In this document: positions 15,177-26,745 of the stretch, one piece after another | How positions within the stretch are numbered: the first letter of the stretch is position 1 | How the letters are laid out: each line of letters begins with the position of its first letter | DNA from: Dictyostelium firmibasis | Taxonomy: Eukaryota > Evosea > Eumycetozoa > Dictyosteliales > Dictyosteliaceae | Direction: 5' to 3' | Length of the DNA stretch: 64,000 bases | NCBI GenBank assembly: GCA_036169595.1 | Contig: CM069765.1 | Span: forward strand, 2,526,001 to 2,590,000 | Position numbers and translations under genes: made by a program | The notes under the pieces: generated by a model | Told to the model about the DNA's origin: nothing | What the model saw: the letters and a program-made list of their open reading frames with translations, nothing else | Database searches by the model: none

Positions 15177-15542
15177 TTAGGGAGAGATTTTCTTAATATA
15201 GTATATTTTTGAAATCCTGTTTTTGATTATTTTTATATTATTATTATAAGAGTTGATATCATTGAATCTTTCTGGTTCTTTGGCCATCGATAATTTATAT
15301 TCTTTTAATAATTTGATGTATTCCATAGAAGCTAGTTGGTGCCATTTGTTTGTTAGATTTGAGAATAGAGATTCACAATTTTTTGATCCATACTTTTTGG
15401 AGAATTGAAACTCGCTGTTTGTAAAATGTATATTTGGTAATTCCCCTCTTCGATCTCGTTTACCAAGGCCACGGAGGCAGTATGATTCAGCTGTGGAACT
15501 AAGCCCCCGCCCAGCTTTTGATTTCCGAACTTCGGATTTTCT
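15177..15542 (-). pseudogene. Coding relic B, probable mobile-element remnant next to tRNA-Gly
   Basis: A minus-strand frame is open for 121 codons from 15542 to a TAA at 15177-15179, with no ATG near its 5' end. The first part is unusually G+C-rich for this genome and encodes a basic Gly/Arg/Lys segment (SKAGRGLSSTAESYCLRG, then GLGKRDRRGELP). The second part encodes SKKYGSKNCESLFSNLTNKW, then HQLASMEYIKLLKEYKLSM and a Lys/Ile-rich end. The open frame begins only 20 bp beyond the 3' end of the tRNA. Absence of a start, the following frame breaks and the tRNA proximity fit a 5'-truncated retroelement such as the TRE3 class, which inserts downstream of tRNA genes. That family assignment is inference. 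Confidence 0.5.
15524..15536. repeat. Perfect inverted repeat TCCGAA-C-TTCGGA
   Basis: Thirteen bases with a one-base centre, in the G+C-rich proximal part of the mobile-element-like relic, about 25-40 bp from the tRNA 3' end. It may be a protein-binding palindrome or chance. Confidence 0.5.
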
Positions 15543-15553
15543 TTATTTCTCAT

Positions 15554-15558
15554 AAAAA
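15554..15558 (-). terminator. RNA polymerase III terminator of tRNA-Gly
   Basis: Five T residues on the minus strand, starting four bases after the last tRNA base; this is the usual Pol III stop. Confidence 0.75.
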
Positions 15559-15561
15559 TAT

Positions 15562-15631
15562 GCGTATGCTGGGAATCGAACCCAGTTCGCATCCGTGGCA
15601 GGGATGCATCATACCACTAGACCACATACGC
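15562..15631 (-). tRNA. tRNA-Gly (anticodon GCC)
   Basis: The reverse strand folds as a complete 70-nt tRNA without intron. The acceptor stem is GCGTATG/CATACGC. The A-box-like D-arm is TGGTCTAGTGG. The anticodon stem CATCC/GGATG encloses CTGCCAC with anticodon GCC. The T-arm CTGGG-TTCGATT-CCCAG contains the B box. CCA is not encoded. It reads glycine codons GGC/GGT; GGT is by far the commonest Gly codon in this window, so the tRNA should be heavily used. Confidence 0.95.
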
Positions 15632-16344
15632 TAATTGATATTTTTAAAAAAAAATTCCAAATTTTTGAAAAAAAAAAAAAGATATTTTTTAGAAAACCCA
15701 TTTTAAAAAAACAAAAAAAAAATATGTTTTACAATATGCCGGTTTTGTTGTTTTTGATAACCTATATTTTTTATTTTTTTATTTTTAGGCAAACGATAAA
15801 CCAGAGCTTCGCCATCGTTATTTAAATTATTTTTAAAAAAATTAAAATTAAATTAAATGAAATTGTGTGTTGCTCCCCAATTTTTTCACTTGCTTGGTTG
15901 TTAGTAAAAAAAAATTTTCAACACTGCAAGTTTTCAAGTGTTTGTTTTTAAAAACAATTAATAAAAAAAATAAAATCCTTCAAATTTTTTTTTAATTTTA
16001 AATTATTTAAAAAATTAAATTAATTGTTTTTTTATATTAATTGTTTTTTTTTTTTTTATATATTGTCTCAAAATTTAAAGTTTAAATGATATTAAATTTT
16101 TTAACTCTTTATCTTGAAACAGTTCATTGCCATATTCATCTTTGTCATTAGAGTTTAGATTTGAAGTTGTGAATTACTATTTTAAGGCCACATATGTGAA
16201 TATGTATCTAGTATACATACAAAAGTAGAAAATCTATATATGGATAAAATTCTCTTTTATTTTTATAAATAGTTTTTCAAAATTCCAAAACCATTTTTCT
16301 TCAAAAATAATTTTTAAAAAAAAAAATATTGCTTGGGATTTGTT

Positions 16345-16379
<35 letters not shown>

Positions 16380-16854
16380 CCAAAAAAATTGATTACAAAA
16401 AAAAAAAAAAAAAAAAAGAAAGAACACAAACCGTTTCATGTAAACAAAAATAAAAAAGAAAAGTCAAAAGAAATAGTAAATATTTGATTTTTTATTTTTT
16501 TATTTTTTTATTTTTTTTTATTTTGTTTTTTTATTTTTTTTTTGTTTTTTTTTATTTTTTTTCAATTGTTATTTTTTTATTTTTATTTATTTTATTTTAT
16601 TTTTTTATTTATTTATTTTTTTTTTTTTTTTTACTATAATATTTTTATATCATTTAATTTTTAAATTAAATAATAATTTTAATACAAATATTGGTAAGAT
16701 TTTTTTTTTAATCAATTTCATACACAAACACAATTGGGGTCAAGAGAAAATCTATGACCTGCTGAAAATACCGAATGGGAAAAGATATTTTTTATAAAAA
16801 CTTTTTTTAAAATGAAAATAAAAAACTAATTTTTTTTATTATTTTTCCTTTTAT

Positions 16855-16885
<31 letters not shown>

Positions 16886-16968
16886 TTTTTTTTAAATTTT
16901 TGAATAAATTTTTTTTTTTTTTTTTTTTTTTATTTCTTTCCATTGTAAACTATACATAAAATAGAAAA
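15632..16968. other. Intergenic between tRNA-Gly and cathepsin D, with a small coding-like relic
   Basis: 1.3 kb of mostly A/T DNA that is the upstream region of cathepsin D. A minus-strand stretch at 16075-16173 is open for 32 codons to a TAA (contains NSNDKDEYGNELFQDKELKN) and has coding-like composition, but a stop lies directly upstream and no start is visible. It may be the leftover C-terminus of a lost gene. The T-rich block 16480-16650 and long T runs before the ATG are typical Dictyostelium promoter DNA. Confidence 0.5.
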
Positions 16969-18267
16969 ATGAAATTAATTATTTTAACTTTATTTTTAGC
17001 CACCATTGTTTTAGCTCAAGCTTTAACGTAAATATTATGATCTATTATTTTTAAAACATACACGCTCTCATAAAAAAAAAAATCTGATGTGTATCGACTA
17101 TCTTCAAATTATTAATAACTTTTTTGAAATTTCAATAAAATTTTTTATTATTATTATTATTATTATTATTTTAGAGTACCATTAAACTTCAACAAAGCAT
17201 CAAGAGAAGCTAGAAGAAGAATTCCACAAAATTGGGCAAACAAAATTGCCGCTGCCGCTGCCGGTACAACCATCCCAATTTCAGATTTTGAAGATGCTCA
17301 ATACTATGGTGCCATTACCATTGGTACCCCAGGTCAAGATTTCAAAGTAGTTTTCGATACTGGTTCATCCAATTTATGGATTCCATCAAAGAAATGTTCA
17401 ATCACTGTCCCAGCTTGTGATTTACACAACAAATATAACAGTGCTGCCTCAAGCACCTACGTTGCCAACGGTACTTCTTTCTCCATTCAATATGGTAGTG
17501 GTGCTATGTCCGGTTTTGTCTCACAAGATACCATTACTGTCGGTTCATTAACCATTGAGAATCAATTGTTTGCTGAAGCCACTGCTGAACCAGGTATTGC
17601 TTTTGACTTTGCCAAATTCGACGGTATTTTGGGTCTTGCCTTCCAATCTATCTCTGTCAACGATATCCCACCAGTCTTTTACAATATGATGTCCCAAGGT
17701 TTAGTTTCATCACAACTCTTCTCCTTCTGGTTATCAAGAACCCCAGGTACCGATGGTGGTGAACTCTCATTCGGTTCCATCGATAATACCAAATACACTG
17801 GTGACATTACCTACGTTCCATTAACTAATACCACCTATTGGGAATTTGCTATGGACGATTTTGGTGTTGATGGTGAATCATCTGGTTTCTGTTCAAATGG
17901 TTGTCATGCCATCGCTGATTCTGGTACATCACTCATTGCTGGTCCATTGGCTGATATCACCGCCCTCAATGAAAAATTAGGTGCTGTTATCTTAAACGGT
18001 GAAGGTATCTTCTCTGATTGCAGTGTTATCAACACTTTACCAAACGTTACCATCACTTTAGCCGGTCGTGAGTTCACCTTAACTCCAAAAGAATACGTTT
18101 TAGAAGTTACCGAGTTTGGTAAAACCGAATGTTTAAGTGGTTTTATGGGAATTGATATTGGTTTCCCAAATTTCTGGATCTTAGGTGATGTCTTCATCTC
18201 TGCTTACTATACTGTATTCGATTTCGGTAACAAACAAGTTGGTTTCGCTACTGCCATCCAAGGTTAA
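16969..18267 (+). CDS. ctsD: Cathepsin D, lysosomal aspartic protease (2 exons)
   Basis: Exons are 16969-17027 and 17175-18267, giving 383 aa, the length of Dictyostelium cathepsin D. It begins with a signal peptide (MKLIILTLFLATIVLAQA), followed by a short propeptide and the bilobal protease. The catalytic motifs are FDTGSSN near residue 80 and ADSGTSL near 268, with the flap segment IQYGSGAMSG near 119. The intron ends TTATTTTAG and is rich in ATT repeats; splicing restores LTVPLNF. C-ending codons (ACC, GCC, TTC, GTC) are much commoner here than in neighbouring genes, a sign of high expression. It degrades proteins in lysosomes/phagosomes. Very secure. Confidence 0.96.
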
Positions 18268-19137
18268 ATTTTATTTAATAAATATTAATATTTTACATAA
18301 AAATAAAGATACAATAGAACAATATATGTACATTGTTTGTTTTTTTTTTAAAAAAAAAAGGCAAAGGTTTTTTGGACCATGATACAGTTTTTTTTTCAAC
18401 TAATTATTATTTTTATCAAATAAGAGGAATATAGATGTAAATATCCTTTAATCAAGATTTTTTTTTTTTCTTGGCAGGTAGTTTGATGCAAACAGACCAT
18501 TCTGTGTGTTCATTAACGCTTTTATTAATAAAGTAGAAACGGCAGAAGATACAGAGACAGATATACAGATAGTAAGCAGAGATATTGAAAAAACCATCAT
18601 AATTTTATATAAATCTTAGAAATTGCTGAATCATTTAGAGAATTTTTGGATAATATTATTGAAAACTAAACAAAATACGAATTCTTTATTAATAATCACC
18701 ACAAACAAATTGGTTCTTACAAAAACACTACACATAATTCAAAAATAGGTACTCAATTCATTATATGCAAATCTTTTATGAGATGTTTTCTCACGAAACA
18801 TTTGTTTATCACCTCTGGATGACATCTTAAAATATTTAGAATTTTCAAAGACTACCAAATAGTTTAGGTCTTAAAATCTACCAAGGAATAAAAATTTTTT
18901 TTTTTTAAAATTTTGATAAAAAAAAATACTCTTATTATTGAATCAAAACTAATTTTTTATTTATGAAAATATATTTTAATAATTTTTAAAAAAAATTCAT
19001 TAAATTACCTTATTTATTTATTTACATCAATATTTGATTCGATTAGTTTTTAATTGTCATCAATCATTTTAATAACATTGAAATTATTTATTTTTAATTT
19101 TTTTTAAACTTTTTTTATTTAGATTTTTCTTGTTTTT
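18268..19137. other. Convergent intergenic region holding a decayed coding relic
   Basis: Lies between the 3' ends of cathepsin D and the Roco kinase. About 450 bp in the middle (18470-18900) has coding-like base composition and is described separately as a relic. The two ends are normal A/T-rich 3' flank. Confidence 0.6.
18482..18825 (+). pseudogene. Frameshifted coding relic of unknown family
   Basis: Three consecutive plus-strand frames look coding but are broken. The first is 18482-18619 (FDANRPFCVFINAFINKVE, then ETDIQIVSRDIEKT, then TAG). A second frame at 18616-18669 encodes LEIAESFREFLDNIIEN. A third, about 18670-18825, includes HHKQIGSYKNTTHNSKIGTQ and ends in TGA. No start codon fits. 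Base composition is far from the surrounding homopolymer-rich DNA. The best reading is a dead gene or mobile-element fragment with at least two frameshifts. A polypyrimidine-like TTTTTTTCTTGGCAG just before 18482 resembles a splice acceptor, so it may once have been a downstream exon. Family not recognised. Confidence 0.45.
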
Positions 19138-22100
19138 TTAAGACCAAATACAAACATTATTTGTGCCACAACATGACCAAACAGTTTGTTGGAAAACTTT
19201 AATTAAATCTACGATGCTATTTGGATGATTTTTAGAATCAACTTTCTTTTTACAAGTCAATGAATGAATACAATAAATATGAATTGAACCTTGAGTACAA
19301 GCCCAAAGATAGCCACTAAAATATAAGAGTTTGGTATAGATGGTTGGTTTGGTAGTGATTGGAGTGGCAACTTTTCTAATGAAAGAACCAGTATCAACAT
19401 CCCAAACAGATAGAGTTTCATCCTCACAAGAGACCCAAACATTCTTTTCAACCAAAGCCAAAGAGGTGATTGGTTTTGAGTAATGATTACAATGTACCTG
19501 TAAAAGTTGAAAAGATTGTGAATCAATTTGAGCCAATTTACAACCACCAGTGATCCAAACGAAATTATTAACCAACATCATATTATTGGCACCAGTTTTA
19601 CCCCATTGATCAACAGCTTGACTATCGTCGTTCAAAGAGATCTTTGATATCAATTCTTTACTCTTTACATTGTAAATTAAAATAAAAGGAGTTTCTTTAA
19701 GTGATACCCAAACATTTGGACCAACAGATAATAAGCAAGTGATATAATCAGCCGATTCACTACCACTATTGACCATTTGTTTACCCAATGCAATTTCATA
19801 GAGCGGTATATTTTGATTGATTACACGATTGATTGCAGTTACCCAAGATGATTTCTCAGATTCAGTCCTAAACTCCATTTCCATAGTTCTCTTTTCTGGA
19901 TGAATTAAATGAAGACTGACTTTAAAGCCTGGTGGACTAATCTCCTCTAACCAAGCACCCTCTAAAATCAAAGAACAACTTGGTTCTTTGTCTGTTTGTT
20001 TACTATAGTATTTCAAAGTTTTATCGAATCTTGAAAGAACAAACCAACGTAATCTCCAAGATTTTCTACCAAATGTTGAACCACCCCTACCTTTTTTGGT
20101 GATGAAGTCAGATTTTGTACCCAACTGATCGTCAAGATTAAAACGCCAAGCATTCCAAATTCTAATTGTACTTTGTTGTGGACCAATACCACCTGCTGAC
20201 CAAATATCTTCTTGATTAACCAATGCCAATGATCTAATTGGACCTGGATGTAATTTTTGTTCACGGAAAATTTGATTACCATTCTCTGCATTCCAAACTA
20301 TAATCTCACCAGATTCACAACCACCCCAAACACGACGTGAATTAACTTCCCATACTAATTGATTTACTTTTGTTTCTGGTTGTGGTACACGCATACTATA
20401 TTGTAATTGACCTCCTAAATTTTCATCATTACCACCATTTAAATCTCCCAAACTTGTAGCACTAATATTATTTAAATTATTTTTATTTTCAACTTTTGAT
20501 GAATTTGATGAATCTGATAAATTCGATCTTGGTGAAGTTATTGTTGATGAATATTGTTGTTGATTATTTGTTGATAAATTTTGTTGTTGATGATAATGAA
20601 ATGGTTGGCTATCAGCTAAAGAATTTGGTGATTGAATACCACTAATAACTGAAACACCATTTACCATTAAAATATTATTTACGTCACGACCAATAATTTG
20701 TTTAATACGTTTAACTATTTTATTGAAAGTTGGTCTTCTTTCAATATCACTATCCCAACAATCTTGAATTAAACCACAATATTCATGACCTGTAACAGTT
20801 TGAGTGTATGATGGTGAAATTGTTGGACGTAATCCATTCTTAATTGCATCCTCTTGAAGTGATACCATTGAATAATTGAATTCTCTGTATGGATGTTTTC
20901 TTGTGAGTAATTCATGTAAAATCAAACCAAATGCATAAACATCAGATTTAACAGTATATTCTTCTTCTCTTAAAATTTCAGGTGCAACCCAAGTTATATT
21001 ACCAACTGGGAAATTACGTAGTTTATGTTTTAATGCTTGAATAAACATTCTCGATGAAAGACCAAAATCACCAACCTTTGCAGTATAAACACCATCTTTC
21101 ATAGAGAGTAAAACATTTGGACTCTTTAAATCACGATGTAATAATGGTGGTGTAACTGAATGAAGAAACTCCATACCTTTGGCAATATCCAATGCCAACT
21201 TTAAAATTAAAGCCCAATTACCATTAAGTTGATCACCAATTGGCGAATGTAAAAATTTATGAAGATCACCACAATCAATATATTCCATTACCATTGTAAA
21301 TGGTGATAAAGTAAAACCTAATAAGTTTACAACATTTGAATGCTTAAGATCACTCATAACATGAATTTCTCTTCTAAATTCAGAGAAAATTCTTGGTGCA
21401 TCTTCACCCACAACCTCTAATTGTTTAACTGCCACCATTATATCATTTAATGTTGCTCGATAAATTTTACCAGATGCACCTCTACCAATTAATTTTGGTG
21501 ATTCAAATTCGATTTCTAATAAATCACCAAATTTATATTTACCTGTAATTATTAATGTTTGATTATTATGATCAAATTCAACTTTAATTGGTGTTGATGA
21601 TGAAGATTCACTTCCGTTTTCAATAATTTCTAAATGATTAATAATTGGTAATTCATTTGTAACGTCTTTAAATTTTTTTCTTGGTGATTGTTGTTGTTTT
21701 TTTTCTTCATCATTATCATTATCATCATCATTGTCATTATTAATAATTTGATTATCAGCACCATTAATATTAATTGATTCGATTGGTAATTTAATATCAA
21801 ATTGAATTTGATTATTAAAAGTTGAAGGTTTTATAGTTAAAATTCTTTTTTCTTTGTGCATTTTAATTTGATCATAATTAAACTTTTTACTACCACTGCC
21901 CCAAAAATCAGACATCGCAACATCAGGTACAAAAGTTTCGAAATTAATTTTTCTATCACCACATAAAAGATACCAAACACCACTACTTGCAACAGCTTCA
22001 CAATCACTTAATGCAAATAATGTACAGTTTGGTTTATTAATACAATGTGGACATGGAATGACTTGATTAGTTTCTAAATGATACCAACTTGTACATAGGG

Positions 22101-23936
22101 TATCGGCAATTTCAACGATTAATCTTAATAATTTTGCAGATAAACCTCTACCAGTACGACGATCACCTCTAACACTAATTTTAATTGTTGAACTACAATT
22201 TGAATAACTTGGTACCATTTCAATCAATGCTGTAGAGGTTGCAAGGAATGATTTACCTGATTGTGATTCAACTACAACACCATTTCTCCAATAAAGAATT
22301 GGTTTCATATCAAATTCTTTACTAATTAATAAACGAATTAATAATCTACTAAATAAACCTGCTGGCGCGAATGATAATTGTATCCAACGATTAAATTCAA
22401 CACGTGAATGATCAAGTGATGGCCAAAGTAATCCAAAAGATGGTCTAATCTCTGGTAATTGTGATGGAATTATGAATTTTTGATTTAATTCATTAAATAA
22501 TCCTGGTGTTAGTGTATTTGATTTTGAATCTATATTATTATTACCATTATTATTTGTTGGACTCATTAAATCTAAATCAGAATTTGATCTTGATCTAACA
22601 TTTGCTGCCAATGGTGAACCACTAATTGTTCTTTTTGTTGAAATTTTTGATGAACTACCACCACCACTACTACCACTTAAAATTGGATTTGGACTGCCTT
22701 TTGATTTTGAATCGCCTAATCTTAATGTTGATGGTGATGATGGTGTAGTTTTAAATGGTGAAGAATTTTTACTACCACCACCACTACCACCAATATTTGA
22801 TTGGTTTTGAATATAACTATTACCATTATTACCGTTACTTGAAGATAATGAAATTAAATCACTATCTAATGGAAACATTAATTCAAATCTTTCCAATAAA
22901 CTGATTAAAAGTGAATGTAAACCTTCGTCTTCAATGAAATGAGGTGGTTTCCAAATTTGATAGAGATCACTTTTTCGAAGTACACCATCTTTAATGAATT
23001 TATGCTTAGTTGTAATGATTGAAGAGAAAACACCTGTTAACCATTGTGGATCTAAAAATACATATTGATCCAATATTGGTTCATCAAAGAATGAAATTGA
23101 ACCCAATGGTACCAATGCTTTTGTTGCAACTTTAACATGAATTTCATCATGAAAATCTAAATTTGACAAAACCATTTGTGAATAACTTTGCCATGTTAAA
23201 ACTGGTGGTACTAGTGTTGAACGTTTTTTAATGATTAATTTCTCCAATTTTAAATAAAGCTCTGGTAATGATTGTTTTAATGATGGTAAATCAACAACTG
23301 TCTTTTTTAAGAGATCTAAAAAATTATCAAATCCAACACCTGTTGAACAACTTAAAATTGAAATGCCCTTTAATCTAAACTTTCTAAAATATTTACTATA
23401 GATATTCTCTAAAATTTCATCCAATTCAGACTCTGAATGTGTTGCTAAATAATCATCTAAATGTGTACCAATTAAAAGTATTGGTGCATTCTCTGCTTTT
23501 GAACGAATTGAATGTAGCCAAAATTCAACACGGCTATTGACTTCTGGTTTACAAAGATTCCAAACTACAACATATAATGCTGAATCTGTTAAAAACATTT
23601 GATGACTTGTATAATAAAGTTCTTGACCTGCACAATCCCAAATTGACATGGTAACTCTTTGATTAACCAATGTACCACTACTACTATTACTATTGCCTCC
23701 AATACTTAAATTACTACCACTACCACCACCGATACTATTTAAATTATTCATTGATGAATTTGTACCAACTGGTGGATGATAATTATTGCCGCCGCCGCTT
23801 GAGTTTATATTATTACTGTTTGTATTTAAATTTAAATTACTACCATTATTACTTATTGTGCCATTTGAATTTGTATTATTTAAAAAACTATTTGAACCAC
23901 CTGATGAATTATTACTATGGGTACCATTTGAATTTA

Positions 23937-23972
<36 letters not shown>

Positions 23973-25545
23973 TGATAATATTACCACCACTACTATTTAT
24001 ATTTATTTGATTATTTGAATTTATGGCACTATTTGAATTAATACCTCCTACAAGACCACCATTTGAATTAACATTATTGCTATTAATATTATTAGAGGAG
24101 ATTGAACTATTTGATAAAGAATTTGAAATTAAAGAATTTGAACTTTGATTTGATGGTAATTCGATATCTAAATTGAATTTAATTTCATCGATATCGATAC
24201 CATCTGTTGAAACATTTGTACCAAGGTGATCAGCATTTTTAGAGAATTTCTTTTTCATTTTTAAACATTTAACCAAACTAGTTTTACCTACATTCTCTTG
24301 ACCAACAATCATAAGTTTAACACGATATGATGGTTCACCTTGAAATAGATCATGAAAATAACGTTGAATATCAATTAATTTACCAGTTTCAGCGATACGA
24401 CGTGGTGGTGAAACCAAAGTATCCAATGTACCTTGTAAATCCAAATGTTCCAATCTCTTATAGGAAACGATATAGAGTGGTAAAGTTGTTAAAATATTAA
24501 AACTTAAATCCAATCTAACCAATTCCGTTAGATTTGCTAATTCGGGTGGTAAAACAGAGATACAATTACCAGATAAATCCAAATGTGTTAAATGTACCAA
24601 CATACCAAGTATTGGTGGAACGACACACATACCTAAACCAGATAAATCTAATACTGGATCACCTGTATACCAACACTGATAAATTCTCTCCAATACTATA
24701 TCACTAAATGATTGATTGAATTTCAATGCTAAATCTTTATTACGTAGAATCACTTTATGATCAATGGATTCTAAATGATTATCATCGATTGAAACCTTTA
24801 CCAAATGAAATGGTAAATTACCAAGATGTTTCAATTTATTGCCACTAATATCCAATGTTAACAATGATTCAAACCATGGTGGTAATTCTACCTCTCTAAA
24901 TAGATTATTCGATAAATTCAATCTCATTATACCTTCTGGAAATAATGATGGATGAATATAAGAGATATAGTTATTTGAAAGATTTAAATCTTCAAGTATT
25001 GAAAATTTATTAAATGTACTTGGTACCATTGATAAAGCATTATGTGATACATCCAATTTTCTAAGTAATTTAAATTCCTCTGGAAACCATTTTGGTATTT
25101 CCAATATATGATTACCACGAATTGATAATGAAACTAATTGAGTTAATTGTTTCAATGATTCTGGTATTTCTCCCAATAAATTATCATTTAAATTCAATAT
25201 CGATATTGATTTAAAATCATTTTGAAATCGATTTTCAATCTCCATTCCTAATATTAAATCTAATGAATAAATCATTCTTTTTGATAAATCTAAATATTTC
25301 ATATCTTTATTATTATTATTAAATTCTAATTCATCAATTGATTTTTCTTCATTATTATTATTATTATTATTATTATTGTTATTATAATTATAACTATTAT
25401 AACTATTAATATTATTGATTTTATTATTTGTTGATGTTGTCCTTTTTTCATCATTTAAATCATTTAATAATGATGAATTTATATTTATACTTTCATTATA
25501 ATGATTACTATTTATTGTATAATGTTGTTTATGAATTGAGTTCAT
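19138..25545 (-). CDS. roco6: Roco-family protein kinase (LRR-Roc-COR-kinase-WD40/PH)
   Basis: Single exon, 2135 aa. Domains in order: an Asn-rich N-terminus; about a dozen leucine-rich repeats (residues 80-395); Roc GTPase with P-loop GQENVGKTS near 415, DCAGQE near 640 and THLD near 690; COR to about 1200; then a tyrosine-kinase-like kinase. In the kinase, GRGASGKIYRA is near 1352, the VAVK lysine near 1370, HRDLKSPN near 1472 and DFGLSS near 1494. WD40-like repeats follow (from about 1733), interrupted by a PH domain (about 1817-1910), with more repeats to the end. Catalytic residues are all present, so it should be an active kinase gated by its GTPase. Roc carries a roughly 150-residue Asn/Ser/Gly insertion between P-loop and DxxG. 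Domain content and length match Dictyostelium roco6; the paralogue name is from memory. Confidence 0.85.
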
Positions 25546-26149
25546 TTTTTTTTTTATTAATTATTAATTATTAATTATTAATTATTATTTTTTTTTTGGT
25601 TTTTTTTTTTCAATTGTTTTTTTTTTGTTTTTTTTTTTTTTTAATTGTTTGATTTTTTAAAAATATTATTGCTGTGATAAAATTTATAATAGAGATATAA
25701 TAATAGTAAAAAAAAAGTTAATCATTAGTTGTGATTTTTGGAAAAAAAAAAAAAAAAAAAAAAAATCAGTTGATCAAAATTCAAAAATAAAAAATAAAAA
25801 AATTAAAAAAAATTTTAAAAAAAAAAAAAAAAAAACTAACCTATAGAATATTTTTATAAATAAATCTGCAGATATTTTTAAATTATTAAATCTACAGAGA
25901 TGACCAAAAATTTTGAATGAAAATTTTTTTTGAATGATAGAAAAAAAAAATAAACTTAATAGTACTATTATTAAGAAAAAAAAAAAAAAAAAAAGGTAAA
26001 TTAGTAATTGATGATTTATTGTTACACAAAGATTTTTATTTGTTATATTTGTGTTAGATATATAAAAAGTGTGAGTGTAAAAAAAAAAAATAAAAATAAA
26101 AAAATAAAAAATATAAAAAAAACAAAAAAAAAAAAAATAATAAAAAGAA

Positions 26150-26180
<31 letters not shown>

Positions 26181-26221
26181 TAATAAAATAAATAAAGAAA
26201 AAAAAACAACTGGTATTGTTA

Positions 26222-26236
26222 GGTGTGGGGGTGTGT
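26222..26236 (+). promoter_or_regulatory. Candidate G-box (GBF-type) element
   Basis: The sequence GGTGTGGGGGTGTGT is a G/T-rich island in otherwise A/T-only DNA. Dictyostelium G-box factor binds G/T-rich motifs of this type upstream of post-aggregation genes. It lies about 680 bp upstream of the Roco kinase start and 2 kb from TGDS. Function is inferred only. Confidence 0.4.
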
Positions 26237-26416
26237 TTGAGTTTTTTTTTTTTATTTTATTTTTTATTTTATTTCAGTCTACTATTGGTCATTTCTTTTT
26301 CTTTTAATGATCAATTTTTTTTTTTTTTTTTTTTAAATAAAAAAGTTACAAATATTTAAATACACTACCTTTTTTTTATATATTTTATTTTTTATTTATT
26401 TTTTTTAATGTTACAG

Positions 26417-26417
<1 letters not shown>

Positions 26418-26465
<48 letters not shown>
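26418..26465. repeat. (GTT)16 microsatellite
   Basis: Sixteen perfect GTT units in intergenic DNA. The same unit encodes Gln (CAA) on the opposite strand in genes elsewhere in the window, but here no coding frame surrounds it. Confidence 0.9.
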
Positions 26466-26466
<1 letters not shown>

Positions 26467-26709
26467 TTATTTTTGTTTTTATTTTTGATTTTTAATTACA
26501 AATGTAACATTTATTTTTTTTTATTTTTATTTTTTTTTATTTTGTTTTTAATATAAAAAAAAAATAGACAAATCTTTGGTGATATGAATAATTTTTGATT
26601 GTGAAAAAGAAAAAAAAAAAAAAAAAAAGATAATTAATGATGTTCTCGTGCGAAGATTTGTCAAAAAAAACTCCGTAATATTTTTAAAAAAATTAAAAAA
26701 AAAAAAAAA

Positions 26710-26745
<36 letters not shown>

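Noticed and set aside
15353-15592. 79-codon leftward ATG frame starting inside the tRNA
   Set aside because: Its start lies within the tRNA gene, and the overlapping frame 15177-15542 has better coding character and no need for this ATG.
26008-26307. 99-codon Lys/Phe-rich rightward frame
   Set aside because: A/T homopolymer translation with no conserved features.
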